Shown one piece after another: positions 1 through 10,300 of a stretch of DNA of 64,000 nucleotides. The DNA comes from Siphonodentalium dalli. Lineage: Eukaryota; Mollusca; Scaphopoda; Gadilida; Siphonodentaliidae. Both the position numbers and the translations under genes were made by a program. The stretch covers positions 71,591,980 through 71,655,979 of the forward strand of contig CP136063.1 of the NCBI GenBank assembly GCA_032622095.1. The letters run 5' to 3'. Below the pieces are notes generated by a model. It saw only the letters and a list, made by a program, of their open reading frames with translations, made no database searches and was not told the DNA's origin. Positions within the stretch are counted from its first letter, which is position 1. Every line of letters starts with the position of its first letter.

Positions 1-160
1 CAGTTTGTTAATTATAACAGGCGTTTAGCACATTTGTCAACAGAACCAGAGCAAATGGCACTAACATCATTTATATATGGCTTCTACAAGTATGTCTCAG
101 ATTGGAAATAAGTCTATTTGGAGCACGATATGAAGTCCTATTCACATTATAGCAATATAA

Positions 161-214
161 ATAAAGAGCGTTTTGTGTTAGTATTCCATGAATGTTGGCA
201 ATCAATAAAGAGCG
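161..214 (+). repeat. Paired ATAAAGAGCG module (copy 1)
   Basis: Two exact ATAAAGAGCG motifs start 44 bp apart. Similar pairs with 42 bp spacing occur at 43026-43077 (+) and, reversed, at 15168-15219 and 23428-23479. This suggests a conserved part of a dispersed mobile element. The DNA between the motifs is diverged in this copy. Confidence 0.5.
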
Positions 215-740
215 TTTAGCTCAGTGCTTCCATTGTGGTGTATTGTATGTGTATGCCGTGTTGGCGACATATTCGGTTTCCTGGTATTATAGATGCTTCA
301 AAGACGTATAATGTATTAGAACCTCATATCAGCATTGAAAGGAGCGAACATATGTCTCGCGTCGCTTTAATGGCATGTTATATGGGTGAAGGTTCACATT
401 CTGAGTTAGGATGTATAAGTCCCTTTAATAACTGAAATAATATATTTGAGCTCGATACGTTTGTATAAAATAGGCATTGGAAGCATGCAGCTATGTGTGG
501 ATGGGGTCTGACGCGAAAACACAGTTAAAAAGCGCGCTCGTGCAGTTAAGTATATGCACCAGTCATTATACTGATTATCGCCCTTGCATTAAAATTTCAT
601 AATTATTCTTAGACACGCCCTAGTATCTGTCACCAGACACTGTACCTAGGCATATAACACACACAGAACCAACATTTTCTGTGCATAGCTGTAATAAATT
701 GTCGAGAGCCAGTCTAAAAGCGCGCGAACTTAAATTACTA

Positions 741-839
741 CTTAAGTAGGACTTAATCTTGTTTTGTGAAACGCGTTCTTGAAACGGAAAAGTTACATCA
801 TAAGATCCACCTTAGATCTTAGATTAAGTCCATCTTAAG
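741..839. repeat. MITE-like short inverted repeat
   Basis: An arm at 741-759 (CTTAAGTAGGACTTAATCT) matches the reverse complement of 821-839 with two mismatches. It sits immediately left of the point where homology with the right gene copy begins (about 875), so it may be an insertion specific to the left copy. No ORF. The exact element ends are uncertain. Confidence 0.45.
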
Positions 840-1780
840 ATAATCTTATGACATTGCTTCATGAAACAGGCCCCTGGTTTATTTCGTTTCGTTGTTTACT
901 CCGAGCTCACGCAACGTCCCCAACACCTCACGCGTTATGGTGAACTAAGAACTTATTCTGGCAGAGATTGGGTTTACTCTTAATGTTTTAGTCGTGTTTT
1001 TATTGCTGATTAAAATGCGTCTACGAAAATAGACAACATAAAATACAAGACAGATAACTCTATATATCCTAGCTCACGCTTCCGAAGTCCATCGCTATGG
1101 AATTTCAATATAGTTAACCGACTATTGACTCATGGAAATGTTGGGCCTGCAACACGCGTTATTTCCAAACTAGCTGGCGACTTTGTAAATTTTGATAGGC
1201 GTAACACATGTTATTGAATAAACATAGGAAGGCAGTGTAATTCATCGAAATTTATGACAAATGGTGCAAATTTCAACTTAATGCATATTTTGTTGTGTTT
1301 ATATTTGGTTAATTTCACGACATCGTCAGTTTTAACCAAATATTAGCCATAGTATTATCCGTATACAACCGATCAAATGGGGAGAGAACCGACTCGATTA
1401 AGAGAGAATCCAAACAAATATCAAAACTCGCATTTTCGTCGTTGTTATGACTCGCATAATGAAATTTTCATTATTATTACGCTCATTTGGGGCCACCGAT
1501 TGTGAGGGGAATGGAAAAATTAATCGAATTATCAGCCCAAATAGCTCAAAAATTACGTTTTAACTGTCAAAAACTCGCGAAAATGTATAATGTCGATCAT
1601 AAATCTGTCAAGAACCATCACAAACCGGCGATAGAACGACTTCCGATATAACAGTTCCTACAAAGTGATATATAGGGAGAAAATGTTTATACTCACATTA
1701 TATACCGAATTAAACGTGGCCTCGTGCAGCAGGCAGTGACATACATGTATAATTGACCTATAAAATCTTCATTTTTGAAG

Positions 1781-1857
1781 GTTTTGTGCCAGTTGTGGAA
1801 TATCCAGTTTATGTGGCGACTAAAGGAGGCGTTCTTGGATATACGCGGTCTCTAGCC
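1781..1857 (+). CDS. 15-PGDH-like SDR, left copy, exon 5 (catalytic Tyr/Lys exon)
   Basis: This 77-nt exon lies between acceptor ...tttttgaag and donor GTAAGT at 1858. Its first two bases complete a Gly codon begun in exon 4 (phase 1), and it ends in phase 0. It encodes the SDR active-site segment with YVATK, the classical YxxxK motif whose Tyr is the catalytic acid/base and whose Lys lowers its pKa and binds the nicotinamide ribose. The following residues, GGVLGYTRSLA, form the start of the next helix. It differs from the right-copy exon (44770-44846) by one visible amino acid, Val for Ile after the GG pair. The family assignment rests on the full right-copy reading. The four upstream exons of this gene copy are outside the window. 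Confidence 0.88.
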
Positions 1858-2540
1858 GTAAGTATATTATGATGTTCTCGATAATCGTGGGTTTGGTCGA
1901 TGAGTAAAGTTCATGCCTTAAAATGGTTGTCAGTTATATACATTTGAAGTTATGAACACGCATACTGAGTTCGTGGCACTCCGTGCTTCCATAATTTTGG
2001 AGCTACGTGGTCCAGTTGTTAGCGTAAACACAGCGATATGAGTTCGCAGCGCGTCGCTGGTCTATCGTGAATCTCCACACAGTAGTGGTTTGGCCGCTTC
2101 GAGAGACGTGCAATTATCGGATTATTCGCTATTTCAAATCACGCGCCAAGTTGTGACCCTTGAGCAAGGTCGCTCATACTGTGTCGGCTTCGCACCAATA
2201 ATGCGTTAAACGAATACCACCAGCTTGTCATATTGTTGAGTATCAGAGCATGTTCTGATCAAACTAGAGCAGTGCCTCCAATGGCTGTAGCCGGTTCTTT
2301 GGTTGGCTTGTACAAATGGCTGGGGTAATATTGTAATGTTTAAAGGTCCACTTAATTTTCGAACCCCAATTCGCATTATGTAAAATATATGCCATTTTAT
2401 ATACCATTTGAAAGAATAAGCTCCAAAACATTGTATTTTAGACTTATTCGATGTAATAAACTGTGTACATGTTGTTTTTATTGAGAAACTGGTTTCTGTT
2501 CTGTGATCAAGTTTATGCACAAAGTTAATTATTTTCAATG

Positions 2541-2583
2541 GAAGGGGAATAACTCTATTAGATATATAGAGTTATTCCCCTTC
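2541..2583. repeat. Perfect 18-bp palindrome, left copy only
   Basis: Arms GAAGGGGAATAACTCTAT (2541-2558) and its exact reverse complement (2566-2583) flank a 7-nt loop. The right copy at about 45532-45560 has the first arm and then continues directly to the shared downstream sequence without the second arm. Confidence 0.9.
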
Positions 2584-3017
2584 AATTGAATATACATCTT
2601 TAGTTTGAATTCTGTTGCATTCTGGGAGCCAAAGGGGGGGGGGTATTTTATTATTTAAGCTATTTTCTATTACTCTATGGCCACCTCACGAGACACAAAC
2701 ATTCCAAATGGTGAAGAATTATAGTATTTTAATCATATTTTATGGCATAGATTGTAATTAAAACCGTATATCGAGGCACAATACAAACAAAATAATCGGT
2801 GATTCGAAAATTAAGTGGGCCTTTAAAAGCGTTTTAGAGCAAGTAATGAGTTAATCGCTATATAAAACTGTCATTGTTATAGAAATATAATATAGAGCAG
2901 TGTGTTCCCGGGGAAGTGTGTCCCAAAAACTAAAAGTTTTAACCTTGTATCTTGATAGGTTTTTTAAGCTCACCTGCCTGAGACGAAGTCTCCGGTTGAG
3001 CTATAGTCATCACTCCT

Positions 3018-3041
3018 CGTCCGTCCGTCCGTCCGTCCGTC
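3018..3041 (+). repeat. (CGTC)6 microsatellite in a dispersed repeat
   Basis: Six CGTC units follow an AGCTCACCTG / GAGCTATAGTCAT-type sequence. The same arrangement is at 45977-46000 in the right copy. The layout resembles a dispersed repeat I associate with mollusc genomes, which is recalled and not checked. Confidence 0.8.
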
Positions 3042-3079
3042 AAGAATCATCTTATCTAGAACCATACGACCGAATGCAT

Positions 3080-6000
3080 TCATATGTGCTGTGGATGTTC
3101 CCTAGGTGACTCACATTCATATTTGTTCAAATGAGGTCACCAGGTCAAATAGTTGCGAAGCTACGACAATAACTCTTCCCTACCATAGTAATTCTTCAAA
3201 CAACTCCTTCTCAAGTTCCATTGGGCCGAATGGGTTCATATTTGGTATAAAGGGTCATTGGGTGACTGGTTCAGATTGGTTCAAATGATGTCACTGGGTC
3301 GAATGTGGGCGGAGCCAGTGACATAACTCAAAAACAAAATTCAGATTCAATCCCTTGCTCAATTTAACAAATTAAAAAAAAAAATAACACCGTTTTAACA
3401 TCCGCAAATTTATGAAACTTTAATCTTTAATGAAATTACGGAAACGATCCATTACCCCCTCCCACATGGTCCAGACCCCGCCCTGCCCCCAACCAATAGC
3501 CTTTCCAGTCCATATCATCTCCCAACTTCTAACTTACCTCTCTCACCAGGAGCAGATATTATATTTTTTAGTTACATTTTCCCTCTGTTCAGTTTCTATA
3601 TCCCATATTTTGCAGAAGATACAATGCGTAATCGAAGTGCCCAAATGGGTGTACATCACCAACTTCAACTGGAGAAGTTCCAACTATTGAGCCTTGCGGA
3701 ATAGCGTCATTAAATTCACCCTTTGGGGACCTCATTCTGCAAACGTCAGACACACTAAATTCAGACTTGGCTGTTCCCATATTATTTTCTTAACCACCAC
3801 TTATCCAGGTGAAATCATACCCTGATTTTCCAAAGAAAAATTGGGGGTTATATTGGATTGAATTTGTCTGTCTGTCGGGCTGTCGTTCAACCTGTCTCTT
3901 TGTTGAGATGTCTATCCATCAACAATTGTTTTGTTCTCCAGGTCCATATTAAAGACGGAATGGGTTTATATATTTTGGTGTGGATGTTCCCTAGGTGAAT
4001 CATAATCATATTTGTTCAAATATATTCATCAAATAGGTGTAAAGCCAGGGCTATAACTCTTTCCCTATTTAGCTTTTATTTGGTATGGAGAGTCCTTGTG
4101 TGATAGGGTTCAGCTTTGTTCAAATGTGGTAACATTTTAGGAAACTTTTGAGGAAAATAAATTCACTTCAACTATTAAATCAACCCTTTGAAATTACTAG
4201 ATGAATGGATCTCATAGATGGGGATTCACATTTGTTCAAATAGGGGCAGCGATAAGAGGTTTAACTCTCCCCACCCACCGTACCTTTATCTATGCTGTTC
4301 GATTCCTAATTATTGCTAAGCTGCCTGGTGGGGGCAATGTTTGAGGCAATGGGGAGGGAGTGTGGAGGGGTGGAGTTTTTATCAAACTTTCAACAGTTGA
4401 AAATTTCATGCCTGATACAACATTAGTTGTAGATTAGAATTTCACAACAAAAATAGGTTAGAATGTTCTCATAGTTTGACTCGATTTGCCAAGCAGTATG
4501 TTTTTAAACCAACAGTCCATACGTTCCTACTTCTGTTTAAACTGTTGGACCGAAATTTTAACTTTATTGGGGATGTTAGGTTGGAAATTTTAAAAATTTT
4601 GAGAGCTTGACAAGTTATAAAAGAGGGAAGTGCAAAATAAATTTTGTGAACTTAGTACTGTGGTCTGGTTGTCTTGTTTAACAAGACAGTCAATGAATGT
4701 GGAGACGCTCACAAGAATGTAAAGACTGAGCAGACTGGGACTCGGAAGACCATAAGAGTTAGTACTTGTCAAATTCACTTAACAATAAGTAGTTCTAAAG
4801 AGGGACGTAGCCTAGAGGGTCTCCGTTGAGCAGTGGCGTGTCCACCTTGAAATCTGGTCCTGATCCCCACCCCACATAGTCCATAGTCTGCTCCTTCCCA
4901 ACTGAAATAAACACACTACCAAGTTCGTAAAATTTCTTTGCACGTGCTGGAATTTTACAACTGATACCTCAAGCTTTCCTAACTGTTGCAAAGTTACAAC
5001 CTGACATGCCCCCTTTTTTAATGGTGGACCCAATTTCAATAAAAATTTGATCCCAACTCTCCATAGGCCATAGAGACCAAATGCCATTTATTGATTGGTC
5101 GACAATAGGCCTGATGGCTCCTGAGGAGGAGCCATTTTAAGAATTACTATGGGGAAGAGTTATGTCCCTGGTCGCACCCTATTTGACCTGGTGAACCCAT
5201 TTGAAAACAGATCTGAATCCCAAGGACTCTCTATACCAAAATATATGCTTATTATGCCAAATGGTTCTTGACAAGATGTTTTATGGATAACCAATGAGAG
5301 AAAGAGTTATGTCCGTGGCTCTGACCCTATTTGACCCAGTGATCACACTCTGAATCAAATCTGAATCCTAGTCACCCATAAGCTGAATACAGTGAATAGG
5401 CCTGATGGTTCTTGATAGGAAGACATTTTAAGAATATTTAACATCCCTGGCTCCGCCCTTATTTGACCCGGTTAACTCATTCTAACACATCTGTAAACCT
5501 GTCACACAAGGACCTTCCATATAAATAGCCCCGATGATTCTTGAGAAGATGTTTCAAGAATTACTTTGGAGTTTGGATGGAAAGAGTTAGGTCCCTAGGC
5601 TAGACCCTAGCTATGCCACATTTTTGACCATGTGACCCCATTTGAACAGAACTGAATTCTAACCACCTAGGGACCATCCAAACAAAATATGTCTCAATTC
5701 TTCATCACAGTAAGCTAATCAAAATGCCTCCTTCTTTCTCATCCAGTTTCCCATGTGTAATTGCCTGAGAAAACGGGTATTTAGTTTTACTGGCCTAACT
5801 GTCATATTCATCATTCACACTTGGCCTTGGGAGTTTGTTATCATAAGCCTTAGGTCATGTATATACAAACTCTCTAACAGGCAGAGTCATAGGGTATTAA
5901 TCAATGGAGCTATCACTCCAATCAGATTTTGTAAACACGGCCATTTCATTTATTACCTTATAATCAATGTGACGTATATGGTGTTAAGTAAACATTCTGT

Positions 6001-6440
6001 GATCGCAGGCACCTTCCTCTTATATCATAGAGCTCTGAGTATCTGCTGTTTGCATGTTCTTGATTTTAGACTGATTTAAACCAAGTATTTTGTTGAGTCA
6101 ACTTGGTGGATGCTATAATGGTGTTATTTTTTTTTTTTAATTTAAAAGTATAAAAAAAACAAAAACAATTAAATTGAGCAAAATATTAATCTCAATTAAT
6201 TTGAAAAAAAAATGATTTGGGGGGGGGTTGTTAAATTGAGCAAGGAGCTCAATCTAAAAAAACAAATTCAGAGTTGTATCCCTGACTCTGCCCCTATTTG
6301 ACCCAGTGACCCTATTTGAGCAAATCTGAACCACAGTCACACAAGGAGGCTCCATACCAAATATAAGCTAAATCGGCCCAATTTTTCTTGAGAAGAAGTC
6401 ATTCTAATCATTACTATGAAGGAATAGAGTTATGACCCTA
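3080..6440. repeat. Modular dispersed repeats in opposing orientations (left intron 5)
   Basis: Modules of about 140-150 bp with the signature TATTTGACCCAGTGA, AGAGTTATGTCC and TTCTTGAGAAGA are tandem at about 5150-5680 and recur at 6280-6440. The same modules are reverse-complemented at about 3090-3320 and 3960-4140. A linked AT-rich piece with TTGAGCAAGGAGCTCAATCT (about 6225-6258) is also inverted at about 3345-3420, and a diverged copy lies at 34285-34390. The whole resembles a decayed foldback element. The right copy carries the same complex at about 46040-49400. Confidence 0.65.
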
Positions 6441-7162
6441 TTAAGTTATTTTTGTCAAGTACTGACAGCCTCGCTGGTTTGGTAGTACATTTAACCCTGC
6501 TCGCGCGGAATAAGCCATGCATACGCCGTTTGTTGAATCTATGTCTATCCGTGTCTATCAATGAATAGGAATGCTGCTGAACTTGTATTATCTGTTCGAA
6601 TGTTTGTCATCTGTTTGTAGTTCCTGAATATCCATTTAGATGAATAAGTGACTATTCCAATGTCTAAGTTTATAACTGTTATCATCCATTCAGTAATATA
6701 AAAGTCTGTAAAAATATCACCACCAAGATGAACATGCAGATATAGATATAGATAAAAGATGGTTTTCGTATTCATTTCTGATAGTTCTCCAATAAACCAT
6801 TGATGTAAACTAAACTGTGATTTGTCAACAAACATCGCTAATCGTGCATGAGGTAAGTTAAAATATGTTTGTCCGAGTATGATTTGCAAAATATTTTTCA
6901 ATACCTTTTCCAATGTTTATTGTCAAGTTTTGATTAAACTATGGTGCCTTATTGGACTAATTGGACTGTTGCTGGTAATTTCACTGTAACAGTAATGGTT
7001 ACATAATAATGGTTTTGACATACGAAATCTAATTACTGGAGTCATTAATGAGGAACATAACAACAAAGTCAATATATTTGTTCATGTTTTATGGAAAATA
7101 TATCATTTGTGACCTGTCATGAATCCATGCACTTCGAAAGCATTGAGTCACTCTAATTTCAG

Positions 7163-7308
7163 CTGAGACCTGACATGAAGAAGCACAACATCAGACTACA
7201 CGTGATCTGTCCATGGCTCGTTGCTACCCAGTTAGGACTTGGGAACACTAAAGATCTGTCACCAGATAGCAACACCAGTAAGATGATCAAGTGTGGTGGT
7301 ACGGCTAG
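7163..7308 (+). CDS. 15-PGDH-like SDR, left copy, exon 6
   Basis: This 146-nt exon lies between acceptor ctctaatttcag and donor GTTAGT at 7309. It starts in phase 0 and ends with AG, the first two bases of a Ser codon completed by exon 7 at 35862. It encodes the substrate-loop region, including IRLHVICPWLVATQL, the counterpart of the SDR 'N-x-ICPG-x-V-x-T' segment after the catalytic helix. Trp replaces the Gly that is usual after CP. The reading is the same as the right-copy exon 6. If the donor is not used, translation runs 18 more codons into the minisatellite and stops at TAG 7361-7363. Confidence 0.88.
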
Positions 7309-10300
7309 GTTAGTAACCATGGTAACGTTATCAATATATATACAAGTATGGGGGTATGGCTAGGTTAGTAACGCTATCAATATATATACAAGTATGGGGT
7401 ATGGTGGGGTTAGTAACGATATCAATATACATGTATAGACAAGTATTGGGGAATGGCGAGGTTAGTAACGCTATCAACATATAGACAAGTACGGGGTATG
7501 TCGAGGTTAGTAATGCTATCAATATATAGACACGTACGGGGTATGTCGAGGTTAGTAATGCTATCAATATATAGACAAGTACGGGGGTATGGTGAGGTTA
7601 GTAACTCTATCAATATATAGACAAGTACGGGGCATGGTAATATAAGGTTAGTAACAATATCAGTAGGAAAGTACGGTTGTATATATGGTGGGGTTAGTAA
7701 CGCTATCAATATATAGACAAGTACGGAGGTATAGTTATGTTAGTAAAGCTTTCAATACATAGGTTGTTTGGTGGGGTTAGTAACGCTATCAACAGGCAAG
7801 TGCGGGGTATGCTGATGTTAGTAACGCTATCAATAGGAAAGTACGGGGGTATGGTGATGTTAGTAACGCTGTCGATATGAAAGTACATGTACGGGGTATG
7901 GTGATGTTAGTAACGATATCAATATAGGCAAGTGCGGAGTGTGGTGATGTTAGTAACGATATCAATAGGCAAGTATGGGGATATGGTGACGTTATTAACG
8001 CTATTAATATAGGCAAGTATGGGGATATAAGGTGAGGTTAGTAACGCTATCAATATATATAGGCAAGTACGGGGTATATATGGTGGGGCTAGTAACGCTA
8101 TCAATATATAGACAAGTACGGTGGTATGGTAGGGTAAGTAACGCTATCAATAGGCAAGTACGGGGTATGGTGAGGTTAGTAATGCTATCAATAGGCAAGT
8201 AAGGGGTATGGAGAGGTTAGTAACGCTATAAAAAGGCAAGTACGGGGTATGGTGAGGTTAGTAACGCTATCAATAGGCAAGTAAGGGGTATGGAGAGGTT
8301 ACTAACGCTATCAATAGGCAGGTACGGGGTATGGTGAGGTTAGTAATGCTATACATCTATATATAGCAAAGTAAGGGTATGGATAGGTTAGTAACGCTAT
8401 CAGTAGGCAATTAGGGTGTATGGAGACGTTAGTAACGCTATCAGTAGGCAAGTACGAGGTATGGTGAGGTTAGTAGTGCTATACATCTATATATAGCAAA
8501 GTAAGGGGTATGGAGAGGTTAGTAACGCTATAAAAGGGCAAGTACGGGGTATGGTGAGGTTAGTAACGCTATCAATAGGCAAGTACGGGGTACGGTGATG
8601 TTAGTAACGCTATCAGTAGGCAAGTAAGGGGTATGGAGAGGTTAGTAACGCTATAAAAAGGCAAGTACGGGGTATGGTGAGGTTAGTAACGCTATCAGTA
8701 GGCAAGTACGGGGTATGTAGAGGTTAGTAACGCTATCAATAGGCAAGTACGGGGTATGGTGAGCATAGTAATGCTATACATCTATATATAGCAAAGTAAG
8801 GGTATGGATAGGTTAGTAACGCTATCAGTAGGCAAGTACGGGGTATGGAGAGGTTAGTAACGCTATCAGTAGGCAAGTACGGGGTATGGTGAGGTTAGTA
8901 GTGATATACATCTATATATAGCAAAGTAAGGGGTATGGAGAGGTTAGTAACGCTATAAAAAGGCAAGTACGGGTTATGGTGAGGTTAGTAACGCTATCAA
9001 TAGGCAAGTACGGGGTACGGTGATGTTAGTAATGCTATCAGTAGGCAAGTAAGGGGTATGGAGAGGTTAGTAACGCTATAAAAAGGCAAGTACGGGGTAT
9101 GGTGAGGTTAGTAACGCTATCAGTAGGCAAGTACGGGTTATGTAGAGGTTAGTAACGCTATCAGTAGGCAAGTACGGGGGTATAATGAGGTTAGTAATGC
9201 TATACATATAACTATAGCGAAGTATGGGGTATGGAGAGGTTAGCAACGCTATCAGTAGGCAAGTCAGGGGTATATATGGTGGGGCTAGTAACGCTATCAA
9301 TAGGCAAGCACGGGGTACGGTGAGGCTAGTAACGCCATCAATAGGTACGGGGTGTGGATACGGGGTGTGGATAGGTTAGTAACGCTGTCAATAGGCAAGT
9401 ACGGGGTATGGAGCGGTTAGTAACGCTATCAATGGGCAAGTACGGGGTACGATGAGGTTAGTAACGCTATCAGTAGACAAGTACGGGGGTATAATGAGGT
9501 TAGTAAAGCTATACATATAACTATAGCGAAGTAAGGGGTATGTAGAGGTTAGTAACGCTATCAGTAGGCAAGTAAGGGGTATATATGGTGGGGCTAGTAA
9601 CGCTATAAATAGGCAAGTACGGGATACGGTGAGGCTAGTAACGCTATCAATAGGCAAGTACGGGGTATGGATAGGATAGTAACGCTATCAATAGGCAAGT
9701 ACGGGGTACGGAGCGGTCAGTAACGCTATCAATAGGAAAGTACGGGGTACGGTGAGGTTAGTAACGCTATCAGTAGGAAAGTACGGGAGTATAATGAGGT
9801 TAGTAATGCTATACATATAACTATAGCGAAGTAAGGGGTATGTAGAGGTTAGTAACGCTATCAATAGGCAAGTAAGGGGTATGGAGGGGTTAGTAATGCT
9901 ATCAGTAGGAAAGTACGGGTACGGTGAGGTTAGTAACGCTATCAGTAGGCAAATACGGGGGTATAATGAGGTTAGTAATGCTATACATATAACTATAGCG
10001 AAGTAAGGGGTATGTAGAGGTTAGTAACGCTATCAATAGGCAAGTAAGGGGTATGGAGGGGTTAGTAATGCTATCAGTAGGCAAGTAAGGGGTATGGAGA
10101 GGATAGTAACGCTATCAGTAGGCAAGTACGGGGTATGGTGAGGTTAGTAGTGCTATACATCTAAATATAGCAAAGTAAGGGGTATGGAGAGGTCAGTAGC
10201 GCTATCAATAGGCAAGTACGGTGTATGGAGAGGTTAGTAACGCTATCAGTAGGCAAGTACGGGGGTATAATGAGGTTAGTAATGCTATACATATAACTAT

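Larger units (their letters stand above)
1..872. other. Left-edge intronic sequence, no gene recognised
   Basis: No convincing exon is visible. This stretch precedes the point (about 875) where the left copy becomes colinear with the right copy at about 43862. The right copy has exon 4 at 43716-43803, but no exon 4 sequence is present here, so in the left copy that exon lies further upstream or the intervening DNA was replaced. The region holds a pair of ATAAAGAGCG motifs (161-170 and 205-214) also found at 43026-43077, and a short MITE-like inverted repeat near its right end. The small ORF at 235-435 has no recognisable family. Confidence 0.6.
1858..7162 (+). other. Intron 5 of left SDR copy, repeat-filled
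   Basis: This 5.3 kb intron is colinear with 44847-50114 in the right copy. It holds a perfect palindrome (2541-2583), a (CGTC)n run, modular dispersed repeats in both orientations (about 3080-6440) and a 5'-AT-rich remainder. ORFs here, such as 2206-2538 (-), 5753-6079 (+) and 6545-6913 (-), have counterparts in the right copy. They show nonconservative changes or truncation, and I see no protein family, so I treat them as chance. Confidence 0.8.
875..8160 (+). repeat. Left copy of tandem segmental duplication (visible collinear part)
   Basis: From about 875 this segment is colinear with 43862 onward at an offset near 42,950-42,990. The shared stretch covers the end of intron 4, exon 5, all of intron 5, exon 6 and the first ~850 bp of the intron 6 minisatellite. 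Differences are scattered substitutions and small indels. One example is a palindrome at 2541-2583 that is intact only here. The similarity shows a relatively recent head-to-tail duplication of a unit of about 43 kb containing the whole dehydrogenase gene. Confidence 0.9.

Noticed and set aside
2206-2538. 110-codon minus-strand ORF (also 45197-45529)
   Set aside because: Many amino-acid changes between recent duplicates, no recognised domain, and it overlaps the palindrome region.
5753-6079. 108-codon ORF in intron 5
   Set aside because: The right-copy counterpart (48700-48936) is cut to 78 codons by a small change, so there is no sign of constraint.
6545-6913. 122-codon minus-strand ORF conserved in both gene copies (also 49500-49865)
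   Set aside because: It lies in recently duplicated intron DNA, where conservation is expected. The differences (Val to Gly, Ile to Asn, Ile to Thr) are nonconservative and no family is recognised.
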